Shown here piece by piece: positions 1-12,700 of a stretch of 64,000 nt of DNA. The notes below the pieces were generated by a model. That model was not told where the DNA came from and did no database searches. It worked only from the letters and a program-made list of their open reading frames with translations. Location of the stretch: NCBI GenBank assembly GCA_035079385.1, contig JAVHKY010000035.1:1302001-1366000 (forward strand), read 5' to 3'. This DNA is from Aspidiotus rigidus. Taxonomy: Eukaryota; Arthropoda; Insecta; Hemiptera; Diaspididae. The position numbers and the translations under genes were made by a program. The first letter of the stretch is position 1. Each line of letters opens with the position of its first letter.

Positions 1-116
1 GTCATTTCTATGAAGCAGATGGCAGATGATGAACTGCGTGAGCGGTAAAAGGTATCAATTGAGGAGGCTGCTGTCTTCGTACTAGAAAGTATGAAGCATT
101 AGAGAAATTAAAATAG
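1..116 (+). CDS. possible 3' end of an unidentified upstream gene (partial)
   Basis: The window opens in a frame reading ...MKQMADDELRER. A GT donor at 45-46 and a TAG acceptor at 83-85 would join it in frame to a short last exon (86-116) reading KYEALEKLK and a TAG stop at 114-116. The joined tail is charged and helical in character, as coding sequence often is. The implied intron is only 41 nt, which is very short, so the model is weak. I do not recognise the protein. PRMT5 begins 225 bp downstream on the same strand. Confidence 0.25.
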
Positions 117-340
117 TCAAATGATGATCACGTTTGTAACATGTAGTGTGATAGTTGACTAGTTCAACATTGATATAGATCCATTCATTGCTAATGTAAT
201 TTCGTACATAATTCTTTCCGGACGTGAAAATAGACGTACACCTTGTCCGTCCGTCGCAGGCTATTCCTTTGAGATCCACGTTCATCATTCGTCTTCAAGT
301 CAATCTCAGTAACTAGAACTCGACAAATTGAAAAAGTAAA

Positions 341-3300
341 ATGTCGAAAAACAATCAATTAGTTGTTGGTTTAGATTTTGCCTCCGTAACCAGCTTCAAC
401 AGCGCCGTCACGGAAGCCAATGAAACCGGGTAAAATACTTGTTTTATTTGTAAAAATTGCTGAAGATACATGTCAAAATTTCTTTGCATGATTTCAATTT
501 GTTTTGATCCTCAGCTACAATCGGTGTTACGTCCCTGTTTCTCATCCTCGATATCGGCGCGAATTTAGCGATCGGTGTATTCTTAAACATTACGGTGACG
601 ACTTCTCAAGATCAATTATTGCTGTTCAGTCTTTAGGTAATGTACTCATAACGTTAATAATACTTCGATAATTGAGATTTGTATTCCAACTGTATAAAGA
701 TTATATTAAAAGAGGTTGTACTCGAAAGAGTAGCGTCTTGCAAAGGAAACCGCACGAAATGAACAGCTGCGAGCGCTTTCGGTTAAATAACCATCTTCTA
801 CGCGTAAATGAACGGAAGCGACTTCGTGGCTGCTTATCTCGTGTGGTTTCCTTTGCAAAACGCTACTCTTTCGAGTACAACCCCTTTTAATATAATGCTT
901 AACCATAACATTGAGGAACGTGTTAACTCGATGTATAACGATTGTTTTTTTCATCATAGATTACATCAGTTTTATTACCGGGAAATTATCGGATTACATC
1001 GACGTAGACAGTGAGAATGAAACTTATAGAAAGTACAGCGAACGTATCTTAGAACAAGAAATAAAATGGTGCATGTATCTTGGTATGCAATACGTCATGG
1101 TAACGTTACCAAACGATGGCCCGTGCTTTAATCTAGCTCGTATCATTTTTAACAAGATAAAGCAATTTCCGCAAGCACCTTTTGTGAGTAAAAGATCGCT
1201 GCAAATGTGTAGGAATTAACATTTCTTGTGAACAAATTTCTCATTGATGAAAACAATCTTGCGTTTCTAGTTCTATGTTCGTGTCCCTATGGTAGCTCCG
1301 CGTTGTGAAAAAGCAGCATTTTTAGGTCTCGATGTTCCCGAAAACGATTCCTGGTGCAGGTAACGGATTTGATTTGATGACTGTACGCATTCACGCTGCG
1401 AGGGTTTCTTATTATGATGATGTGCTTCATTTCATGACACAGGTGGAATTCTTTTCGATCCTATTCTGGCACTCAAAAAAAAGTGAAACTAGCTCTAGAA
1501 TTGGCTGACGACTTACCGGACTCCAAAGAGATTGATCGTTGGTTGGGTGAACCTATAGGCTGTGTCATCATAAAAACGAAAACCTTTCTCACAAATTCTG
1601 GAGGCTTTCCTGTATTGTCGAAAGCGCATCAAAAAGTCGTAAATGAATTTTTAAAGCGTCAAATACCGTTCGTTGTAAGTGGTTCGGCACCAGAAGATTT
1701 AAAACCACTATTTGTACAATATTTGGCGCATTTGTCTAAAGTAAGTAGTTACCGTTGAATGCTGCAGTTTCTCCTTTCTACATTATTGCTCGTTTTTACG
1801 CCGAGTGAATTTTGTTGCAGAAATTGGAAAGTGAAAATATACACAATGATTACTATAAAGGCTATGAGGATTTTCTTCAGATTCCTTTACAACCGTTGAT
1901 GGATAATTTAGATCAATACACGTACGAAATTTTCGAAAAGGATCCAATCAAATATCGCGAGTATCGACGTGCCATTAAATTGGCATTATTAGACAAGAAA
2001 GAAAGCGCCGGAGAATCGCTGTAAGACCTATGCTGTTTTAACATGTGGCAGAGAATTTGTTTTCGCTCGAGTCTTCAATCTGTTTGTTTATGATAGATTG
2101 GTTGTGATGGTGGTTGGGGCTGGAAGAGGCCCGATCGTTGATGAAGCACTTAAAGCAGCCGAGGAAGCTGAGATGCGGATAAAATTATACGCCATTGAAA
2201 AAAATCCGCATGCTATTGTTTCGTAAGTTTCCGTTACTTTTTGAATCGATTGTGATGCGTGACCAAAGTTATCTAATAGCGTTTAAATGTAGACTACAGA
2301 TGAAGAAAATTGAGAGATGGCATGATAGAGTAACGATTGTAGCGACTGATATGCGACAATGGAAAGCGTCGGAGAAAGCCGATATCATGGTATCCGAACT
2401 GTTGGGTTCATTCGGTGATAATGAATTATCACCCGAATGTCTAGATGGTGCACAAAGCTTTCTCAAAGGTTAGAACAATTTCAGCATAACGTTTTTCGTG
2501 AAAAGAAATGAATTTGTGGTTAAAAATTTCATTCTTTATGAAAACTGTTTCTTTTTATCGAGTAATTCTGATCAAAAAATTTCTCTTCTGCAGACGACGG
2601 CATCAGTATTCCGAGCAGTTATACTTCCTACATATGCCCGACTCAAACGCATAAAATTTATGCGGAAATAACCGATTTTCTTGAGCGTGATAAACCTTAT
2701 TATCAACGATTCGAACAGCCGTATGTTGTTCACCTTCAAACTGTTTACCAACTTGCACCTCTTCAAGAATTATTCACTTTTCATCATCCTAATAAAAGTA
2801 TGGTACCCTTTCATTAACTAAACCGATGTCATTATCTTGTAGTATGAAATTTTATAAGCATCGATATTTCCGATCAGGTGAAAAAATTGACAATACGCGG
2901 TTCAAGAAATTGTGTTTTGAAGCAGAACAAGACAGTGTGTTACATGGGTTTTCTGGATTTTTCGATACTGTTTTGTATAAAGATGTTAAACTGAGTATTG
3001 TGCCAGAAACATTTTCCACTGGAATGTTCAGTTGGTTTCCGATATTCTTTCCTTTCCAAGTAAGTGAACCACGCGAGCCCTTGTTTGATAGCCTGAGCAG
3101 TGTGTAATTTGACCTCTTGTACGTGATGAATGTGACAGCTTCCCTTTTATCCATCATGAAGATTATAAGTTATTCTCCAGAAGTAAGCGTATGTTCCCCT
3201 ATCTCAGTTGTCAATTTTTCGAGCCTCTGAATGATGCCGGATACAGTTTGATTAATGATCTCTGATTTGCACATCTTTATTGACTCTTTCAGGAGCCCGT

Positions 3301-3448
3301 GCAAGTGAAGAAAGGTGAGAAAATCGAAATCGCCATGTGGCGATTGATGAACGAGAAGATCGTTTGGTATGAATGGTTATTGTGTTCACCCATCGGTGGA
3401 CCTATTCATAACCCTAATGGAAGATCTTATTTCATCGGATTGACGTAA
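341..3448 (+). CDS. PRMT5: protein arginine N-methyltransferase 5 (PRMT5), 11 exons
   Basis: Type II arginine methyltransferase. In other animals it works with MEP50 to make symmetric dimethylarginine on Sm proteins, histones and other targets. Exons, read from in-frame GT-AG junctions: 341-429, 515-636, 960-1183, 1271-1359, 1443-1740, 1821-2020, 2097-2222, 2293-2468, 2594-2797, 2878-3059, 3293-3448. The N-terminal TIM-barrel region covers exons 1-5. The conserved TYEIFEKDP segment (with the PRMT5-specific Phe) is in exon 6, and the SAM-binding GAGRGP is in exon 7. The double-Glu catalytic loop [15 protein letters not shown] is in exon 8. The beta-barrel/dimerisation domain follows, with FSWFPIFFP and WYEW, and the C-terminus is SYFIGLT. 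All key residues are present and no frame break was seen. Exon 10 starts at 2878, because only that acceptor keeps the HPNKSEKIDNT frame. Intron 2 carries a MITE. The gene converges on CTU2. Confidence 0.96.
701..895. mobile_element. MITE-like inverted-repeat element in PRMT5 intron 2
   Basis: The left arm starts TTATATTAAAAGAGGTTGTA at 701. The right arm, read from 895 on the other strand, begins TTATATTAAAAGGGGTTGTA. The arms match for about 60 bp with few mismatches, including ACTCGAAAGAGTAGCG and TGCAAAGGAAACC. Similarity then fades toward a short central loop near 787-812. The element is 195 bp, has no coding capacity, and lies wholly inside the intron between exons 2 and 3. It is probably a non-autonomous DNA transposon; the family is not identified. 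Confidence 0.75.
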
Positions 3449-4264
3449 TTAAATTATTTTGTTAATTTATTCATGCGACTTCGGTTTGCGTGTGCACGCT
3501 CCAGTATTTTGAAAAATTAGAAAAACATGCTAGTAAACTTTAAAATGGAGAACCTGGAAAGTTCTGTGATGTAATGATAAAAAGAAAAAGAAATGGTACT
3601 AGATTCGCTGGATGTGAAAAAATGTTAATTTATGAAACTTGAGTACGGTTATTTATTAAGAGTTTTATAGTGAGTATTAAGTTATTCTACCTACCAGCAT
3701 GCAACTGAGTCGTGATTATAAGTGCGTGTTCTTCTTTTTCTATTCTAAGTTTTTTATATTGAGAAAAAAAAAGAAAAAGAAAAAAAAATGAAAACGCTTA
3801 TCCGCGGCTATGAATAATATGATCAGTTTTTATATTCTTTGTATTGATTATGAAAATCCTAATTTTTTTATACTACTGTTATATTCTCGGGTGATGAAAT
3901 TTTATTTAAGCGAGGAAATCTGAATGAATTAATTCTGCATTAGTTATAGCAAATAATTCAATGAGTGTCGAGTTTGATAATTGAAATACAATTTTTATTT
4001 GAAGTAGCGTATTTGTTCACCTTTTTTTCTATTAAAGAATATCTTTCCACGACTCGCGTTTCGATTTTTTCTTCTTCTGTTTATGGTTCTGGATATATTC
4101 ACATTGAAGAATTCAAACTCTTGTCTTAAATAACGTAAATTGAAATTAATTATTGACAGAAATTACTGTATTTTTATGAAATCGTATTATTGAAGGAATA
4201 TCTTAACAAACATTATCAGTTGATAAAAATCATCATAAACGAGAGGTATAAAATACTGGCAACT
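3449..4264. other. convergent intergenic region, PRMT5 / CTU2 3' flanks
   Basis: AT-rich sequence between two stop codons on opposite strands, so it must hold both 3' UTRs. A purine run (AAAAAAAAAGAAAAAGAAAA type) lies near 3763-3788 and an ATTAAA motif near 4031. No ORF of note and no recognised RNA gene was seen. Confidence 0.5.
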
Positions 4265-6289
4265 TCATCTCACCGCTGATATGGGTAATTCATCTGCAGA
4301 ATTCTGAAAATTTTCAGTTGATATGAAGAATTTGAACAAATCATGTATGAATCAATTGACGTGCGTTGTGAATAAGCTTACCAAATCATCAACAATTCGC
4401 TGACAACCATAACAAAACTTGGATTTGAGACTGCTCACGGTGGTGTCATCAACTAACAAATAGATATTTCGAGAAATTAATTGATTCACACATAATTTAC
4501 ATACTTCTCTAACTCCATGCTGAAGTTCTCAAATTGACAACTTACCCACTGTTGAAGAAGAATTGGAAATCGCTGACTGGTTGTCGACTTCAGAGATTAA
4601 AGAAATAGGCATCTGAAAAGGAAAATTTTTCCACTTGGAAACTTCGATCATTGATTATTATTTTATGGGAACTACAAGAAAACTCACTCGACATAACGCA
4701 CAGATGCACTTTTCAGTAGTGTCGATTTTCTGTAATTTATCTCCTACACTGTAGACGGTATAAACAGTGGATGGGAATTCCTCTTGTAGGTTGGAAATAA
4801 ATAATGACGTTTCCCATTGTAAACTCGGGTCATAATTAAACTAAAAGAAAGAATACGAATATTAGCGAATGAAAGATAGTTCATGTCCTAAAAATATTTG
4901 AGAATTTATGAAGCTGTAGTTCTTATGAGTATAACAAAGTAAATTAATTAAGATAGTGCAGAAATTTAAATATAACCCCCCGCCAAAAAAAGAATCTCAA
5001 TAGTATCGATTTCTCCACAATTAACGACCAAATTCCTAAAAAAATATGATCAATAAGATGCATAAAACTAACCATTTCAGCAGATGACGGTGTTACCAAT
5101 ATATTCAATCCATTAAATACATTGTAAAACGAAATTTCTTTAGAAACTAATTCTCGCAGAGGTCTGATGCAGTGTATATCGGTATTCCTCGTATCACAAA
5201 CAGCCTGAAGTGAGATAGGTTGATTTAATTGATACTACATAGGTAAAATTATCCAGAAACTACATTCACAAAGCTAACTACTCACTGTGTCATAAGCGAT
5301 ATGAGAGTAACGCCCAAGAATAGTATCTGACAACATACGAACTGCTGCATCAGTTCCACAATCCGAAGTAAATATTTTATTACAGTTTAACAACGCTGCG
5401 CATTCATATGACAAACGAGACCTGGAGATAGTATAAGATTACAATACTTCTACGCTAAAAACAACGTAAATGTAGGAGAAAAAAATTAACCTTAATTGAA
5501 AAAGTAAATCCATTTTTGAGGTACTACTTTTAATTCCATCAAAAAGTCGCTTCAGTTTTAAATCATCTCTAGCAGAAGACATACTCTGTTCAAATTCATT
5601 GATTGTTAACCTCCCATAAATACTACTCAGTTTAACGACGTATGGTTTGAAGGGATATTGTTTCAAAATATTGTCAATCTCCGCCATCGTACTCGATGGA
5701 TCAAATCTGTTTGGCCAAAGTATACTGTCTGGAATGAAGAAAAATTTGACAGTGCTGCATTCAGTTGAGAAACAGGCACAGAACTTTATACTCACCATCG
5801 ACGACCAATACGTCGACGTGAAATTTTAATTTTTTGTGATTGCTCTCATTCATTCCCGCTTGTAGGAGATGGAGCAGAGCGACGGAAGATTGGGAACCAG
5901 AAAACACTAAAAGAATACGATCCTTGATTTGCTTCAGCTTTAGTTTCCCCACTGTAGATCGGAATTTATGAGTTACAACTTGTAAGAAACAAGATCTGGT
6001 CGAAAATAAAAACATAGGTTAAATTTAAGCGTTCACACCGAAGTTGATGTATCAATTGAAACGGGCAGATTCTTACTTGCAGTAGCTGAACTTTCGCTGC
6101 AAAACAACCGCTGCTTTTTCCGTGAGGCATTTTCGACAGATTGTATCGCGTCTGTAAAATTTTGTTATCAATAGTCATGGAATTAGAAGGAGCTCTTTCG
6201 ACGGTTTCAAACTTCACTTACTTTTCGTTTACTTCTGGTACAGCAGGAGAAATTGTTTCATCCAAGAGGTACTCGGAAATGGAACACAT
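4265..6289 (-). CDS. CTU2: cytosolic tRNA 2-thiolation protein 2 (CTU2/NCS2), 10 exons
   Basis: Partner of CTU1 in the cytosolic complex that 2-thiolates wobble U34 of Lys, Glu and Gln tRNAs, downstream of URM1. Minus-strand exons: 6289-6222, 6151-6077, 5995-5796, 5728-5491, 5421-5286, 5204-5073, 4840-4688, 4612-4546, 4452-4382, 4303-4265. The start is MCSISEYLL, close to the MCxxGE start of animal CTU2. The N-terminal zinc site reads CRKC...YCKSC, followed by VTHKFRSTVGK. The PP-loop is degenerate (VFSGSQSSVALLH rather than SGGxDS), as is normal for this non-catalytic subunit. Later segments include TSDCGTDAAVRML, the IRPLRELVSKEISFYN block, and C-terminal CICALCR and FCYGCQ cysteine pairs, with the end at PISAVR. 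Every junction joins in frame. The gene is divergent from UTP20, with 471 bp between start codons. Confidence 0.88.
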
Positions 6290-6760
6290 TGTCTTATTTT
6301 TGAATCGAGTTGACTTCGTACGAACCGGATGCAATGATCTTATAACTTCTCTGTAACTTATGAAGACTAAATTTAGCTCTTATTATTCTACATCTTACAT
6401 CAGAAAACAGAAATGGAAGTACACGTGATAATTCTCTTATCATTTTTCTGTTGATAATCGAGTTGCTTGGAGCTGCAGGCTGCTGTTGTGAGAGGATGAG
6501 CCGGAAATATTGAATCAGAAGAACAGGTACCTATGTATGATGTGAAAAGATTCTTTTCTTCAGATCACTCAGGAGCAATTTTTCGAAGGGTCTCGATTGT
6601 AATCGATTCAAATCGACATTGTTTTATTCAGGCACGTGGATTTCGTATGCGGTAGATAAGAACTACTAACGACAGACATTTTTGATCATGAGTTCACGAA
6701 ATTTCTTCGTTGAATTTTCATTAAAAATGTAGGTGGTGTTCATCGGCGTTCTATTTCAAG
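6290..6760. promoter_or_regulatory. shared divergent promoter region of CTU2 and UTP20
   Basis: 471 bp between the start codons of CTU2 (-) and UTP20 (+). Both 5' UTRs and promoters must lie here. I see no clear TATA box or other named element, so this is assigned by position only. Confidence 0.5.
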
Positions 6761-9700
6761 ATGAAGAACAACCCAAAACGACATAAAGCTCAGAATACCT
6801 TTCGCGTAAGTTTGTTTTTTTCGATTTTAAAACTATTGCTCGTGGTGAAAGCACATTCTACTCAAGTATTTGTTGCAGTTCCAAAGCTTCTCGGAGCGGA
6901 TATCGAATATCGACATCAATGTATTTCACAAAGTCAAACATCCTTACGAGGAGGATGACGATGAAATCCAAAGTACTCATTTTGCTCAATGTTTAACAAA
7001 ATGGAACAATGAGAACTTTACTCCTGCTTTTATTGAATTAAGGAAAAAGTTACCATCTGATATAGCTTTACCTCAGCTTCTCGTTAGGAAAGACGAAATA
7101 GTTCAAGTTCTCATCACCCATCTGAAAAATTGTGACATAGACTCATTACAGCCACCTTTAGAGTAAGTAACGCTCCTCCTGCTTTCTTTTGCGTATAATA
7201 TCATCGTACTCACCGGTCTTGTTATCTAAACATTTGTAGACTTGTAGTTTCACTTGCCAAGGATTTGAATAAAGAATTCTATCCCTATTTTTGTCCATCC
7301 ATCTTGCGGGAATGCGTCAATCTATTGGACACACGTGAACCAGCACAGATCGAATGGGTGTTCACTTGTTTAGCTTATTTATTCAAATATTTATGCGGAG
7401 CAATAAAAAAGAATATCGATCAAGTTTTACCAGAATTACTTCCGCTACTTAGTGATCGTCGACCACAATATATCAATAATTTTGCTGCCGAAAGCTTTGC
7501 GTTCGTAGCTCGAAAAGTTGCGGACAAGAACAAATTCTTATCACTATGTTTGAAGAATATCAAAAGCAATCAGGAGGTAAATAAATAATTAACATGTTAT
7601 ATAGCCTGAATCTTAGAAGAGTTTTGAATCAATATTCTCCCTTCATTCATTAGGCACTATCCGGCTTAGCTCGATTATTCTTCGAAGTTGTCCGAAGCGT
7701 TAGTAATCAACTTCACAGCGGCGCGGAAGACTTCATTATTGTCTTACTGAAAGAATTGGGAAACCAAAAATGGTCTGCAATCGTACCCTCTATCTGCGAA
7801 AATTTCGTGTCAAACTTGATTTCTTTCGCAAATGCCAAAACTGATGTTTCTCCGCTATGGAAATCCTTTATGGTACAATACTCGTTTGAAAGAATGAAAT
7901 ACTTCGTACATAAATTTTTATATTATGTATCATTTTTAGACTGTAGCAAGACAATTTTATGGAGTATGGTTAGAGAAGAACGATCTGGAAAGTGCAGAAA
8001 ATTTAACGAAAATTCTGAAGCTCATAAAACGATTATTAGACTCTTCGGAAATTATTCTGCGAGATCCCGAAAATCTCATGAATTTTCTGTCAAAATTAGC
8101 CATCCATCCGAAGATAGCAAACTTTTCTGATACTCACTACGTAGTCGTGGATGTAGTTTCACTGTTGCTGGTGAAGACAAATTACTCCTCGAAGATCACC
8201 AATCATGAGGACATTATTATTAAAGTGAGCTCTTTTGCAAATATATAATTTAATTTGTCCTTATTCGTAAATTAATGTAGATCCATTCGTCTAGGTCTTC
8301 AATAATATCCAAAGTGAGCATTTGGCCGCTCACTTTACCGAAAAGACGATCATTTTGTCAAAGTATGAATCATTAGTATTTCACGAACTCTTAAAATTCG
8401 TCAAAGTTCACACATTGAGCGATTATCTAATAGAGATTTTAGCAAAAGTCGTTTGGATGAAAACTGGTTTTCATTTTCCTCTAGATGAGAAATTAAAATT
8501 CTATTGGGAGTGTTTCAAGTAGGTATTCTGTCACGATGAATTGTGACTTCATAATATTTCAATTATAATTTCTTCAATTTTTATCTTTGCAGATCCTTTC
8601 CTTCTTCGCGTACTTTGGTGGAACCTATCGTTAATAAATTATCGATCCCATTTACAGACGAAACGATTGAATCTACTCTGCAAGTCATCATTATCGCTTG
8701 CACCTGTAATCTTGAAAATTTACGTCCCAAAATAACCAAAAAAATGGACTCTTTTTTGAAAAGTTTGTGTCATCGGATCGACAACTGCGACAACGTCGAA
8801 TTAGTGGCTAAATTACTTTATACCCTATTAATTTGGTTCCATTTTCGGAATCAATGTGATAGAAGAGATCCTCGGAAGTACATCCCTCTAGTGAAATTGG
8901 CAGTGAAGTATGTGGACTGTAGTGACTACTTGTGCTCCCTTCAATTATTGAATTCACTTTCATTGTTGCGGGAGCAAAATCTTGAAGATTGTACGAATAC
9001 AGAAGATATTCTGAAAAGTCTGGTTATTTCTGACGAACAGATAAAGCTTATTAATAATCTGTGTTCACCTTTTCATAAAGTACGTCCTCGTGTCTTGAAT
9101 TGTATTTATTTATATCATTTCAATTATGGATATAACATATTTTATATTCATTGCAGGTTAGATTGTTTACGCTTAACGTGCTGCGAAAATTGAATATACA
9201 TCCAATATTTGAATGTTTGCACCTTATCGAGACGACCGACGCTTCAGTACAATTGTATCGTGATAAATTACATAAAATGCAGAGACTTGAATTCAATGAA
9301 GTTTTTGCCACCGATGTCCCTGATGAATTAGTGCGAACAGCTGTATTGAAATTTCTCGTCGGAAACTTGTACATTAATTTTCAGTTCATGTGGGAACCAG
9401 TCCAAGAGCTGATTGCAAGTCATTTATTGGGCAATGAGAATGCCTGGACGGTTTTTGAAAATGGACTGAACAGTTCAGTGACAAACGATGTTCGCAGTTT
9501 AGAACTGATGCAAGCATTTCAAGTCGACTTCAAATGTATGTAAGAGATGTAATATTTGAGAATCTCCTCTCCTGCAAAATGAAGATAATTTATTAAATTC
9601 TAGGTGACTTCTTGAAAAAACATTTCTACGAGGTCAATGGTGTAGACGATCGACCCGATTTCTACAACTTCCGTTGTCTTCTTCTCGGCGTGTTGAGGAA

Positions 9701-12700
9701 GTGCAAAATCCTAAACTTTAAAAATCCAACCTTTTTCCCGGAATTTTTCCTCAAATTCTACAAGTAGGTATCAACAAGTAAAGATTATATTTTTTTGTAA
9801 ATCATTTTTAATACTTTAAATTTCCGTGTATTAGAACCGAGTACGCGATTAATATTCACGATTTCCAATCTTCATGCAATGTTAAGAAATCGTACGAAGA
9901 TGATAACACGCTCGAAGTTGATGCAGATACGGATGGTTTTGAGTCGAAAAATAAAAAAAATTTGAATAAGTGAGTTACGCTATTCAATAACGTCAATAAA
10001 ACACGTTAGTGAACCCGCGAGGAATATAACTTGATAATGCTTTGTCATTAAAGTGAAAAAATCAGGATAGTCAAGAAATACTTTCCACATTATCAATAGA
10101 GTTTGAAGGATGAACTTCTAAAATGATTTCATTCAACTCAACGAACGAAGATTGATAATTTTTTTGACTTTATTTTACGAGTATATATTCTACATAATGA
10201 TTCCTTATATTTTACAGGCTATTTGTAATTTTATTGGATCTGATCATGAAGGCGTCTTCTCAAATACCTCAAAAATATCGAGAAGAATTATATAATATAC
10301 ATTTAGAAATATTATCGAACGGCAATTCAGATGTACAGCGGGCAGCAGTCAATTATATCACTAAAAATCGAAAAATGAACCTTTATAAGTAAATAATTCG
10401 AGTGATTTCGTTATTTTAGTGATAGAAACCAGTCTCGTCATTTATCGTCTCTATAATTTTGCTTTGTGTAGAGATCGTTTACTTGGATTGATCAAAGAAA
10501 GTTCTTTCAAAGATGAATTACGGAATATTATGTTGGATTTCAATTCCGATGCGATTCCGGAGCGTGATAGGCCTTATCTTATGAAAATTATTTTGAGGTA
10601 CCACTTTCAGTATCTTTTCCGCATCAAACCTATTCGATTTGATTAACCTTATTAGAGTTGATTTTAAGGATGTTGTATGAGAAAACGAGGAAGAAATCGG
10701 CCGTTCATTTACGCGATTCCGTATTCGAATTCTTAGCTGGCTGCGAGGATAAATACATGATAGAATTTTTCGATATGTTCTTCAAACATTTAAAGCCTTA
10801 CGTTCGAGGTAATGTTGAGTGAAGAACATGGACGATTTCTGCCAGAAAACAAAATTTGAGCTCATTTAAAAACGTTTTTACTGTTTTGTTCGTAGATTCA
10901 ACGGATCCCTTGCACTTCTTCAGCGAAGAAATTGATTTGGAAAACACACTGCCACCCTCCTGTCTTCTTACATACGTGAATACAGTTTTAGACTTGTTGA
11001 AGAGATGCGGAAAATTGTTGAACCATTCTTGTTTGATTTATTTGTTGAAAGTCTTATTCAAAATTTCCTCATCAGTTATTGTACTCCTGAATGCCAGAAC
11101 TGATGTTCACCGTGGATACTACGGAATCCTCAGCAAGATTCGAGTCGTATCGTTTGAAACGATTTCTTACTTTATCGAGAATTTCGAATATGAATGGAGT
11201 CAAAATGAAATCAAAGCAGTCGTGCAGGTATTAATTACGATTTTACTATCACTAAATTATTCTTATATCAAATGAACCATACACGGATTCGTTTCTATTG
11301 TTCACAGTATTTTTTGGAACCATGGATTCATAAAGTGGTGCACGAATGTCTACAAAGTCCAAATCCAGTCATGAAACTCTGTATAATTTTTTCAAAACAT
11401 CCTAGGTACGTACCACGTTTTGTTTTCTGGAAAACGCGTTGGAATCTTGAACTAATGTTGACAATTGCTCTCTTATTAGATATTTCCCATTACTGGCTCA
11501 TAAATGTGACGATATCACTCCTTTGGACGCAATGATGAGTTTATTAAATTCGGATAAAGTTTATTTCAATGTGAAAAATTCTGTTCTGGAAATAATCGAA
11601 CAACTACTCACACTTGAGGAAGAGAACGAGGAAAACGAAGTCTCTGATTTATTGTACATGGATAATACTTCACGAGATGCATTTTCAGGTTGGGTGAAAA
11701 AGAACATTTATGTAAATTTTAATGTATCATGTTGAAAAAACTATTTTCATGTGTTCATATAAAAGGAAATCATCAATACGGCATGCGCTTGCTGCTTCCT
11801 CACATTTCAACAATTTTGATCTATTTGGAGAAATCTTTGTCAAAAAAATATATCAAACTGAACGGCGTCTATATGCTCATACTGAAACGTGTTTCTGAAC
11901 TGGAATTGCCCGAAAACGCTAGCGTGACGCTCCTGAATCTACTGATGCCAGTGTTGAAGAGCAAGGCGACTGCCGATGAGGATGTCGTCATACCATTACT
12001 CGATACGATTTCCAATTTATTCAAACGATTGGAGAATGAAGATTTGTTCGAGGGATACATTCTGCAAATTGCCTACCTATTCAATGTCGTAACAGCCGCT
12101 CAGGTTCGCAGAATGCTCTGCAATCTTGTGAAATACATTGGGGAAAAGACCGGGTGAGTTTCTAAGCGTTCTATCTGAAATACTTTCTAATGGAAATGTC
12201 TTATTCTCGAACATAATTTGCAGTAAGAAATATGTGAACGCAGACTTCGTTCACGGATTGAATGTATTCGACTCGAGGACTGTAGATCAGCCTGACTACG
12301 CTGGTAGATTGGAAACGTACAAAAATATCAACGAGGCGAGCGAGAAAGGCGAATTGAACGCTTTGACGGGCGTATTCATTATTTACAACGCCTTCTACAT
12401 GATAAAAAATGTAAGTTTAGTGTTTGGTTTTTATTTAGTTTTTTTTGGGGGGGTAATGAACAGTTCATTCATTTTCTCTTTCCTTTTTCGATTTGGAAAT
12501 TTAATTTCTCGGAATCATAATTTTCAGTCCCTTCAATTTCTCTTTTTATTTTTATCGTAGGAAAAGGATATGGCATTACGAGATCACTCTGGACTGTGCT
12601 TGAGGAGGATATGTCCGACACTGGCTAGAACGTTCGAAAAATCCTCTAAAGAATTCACTTTAATTTTGAACGACACTTTATTGCCCCTTATCAAAGATGG

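Noticed and set aside
672..957. Two similar ORFs on opposite strands in PRMT5 intron 2
   Set aside because: They share the same peptide because they are the two arms of the inverted repeat; not genes.
2843..2877. Earlier acceptor for PRMT5 exon 10 (TTGTAG at about 2842)
   Set aside because: It would give an immediate in-frame TGA; the acceptor ending at 2877 restores the conserved reading frame.
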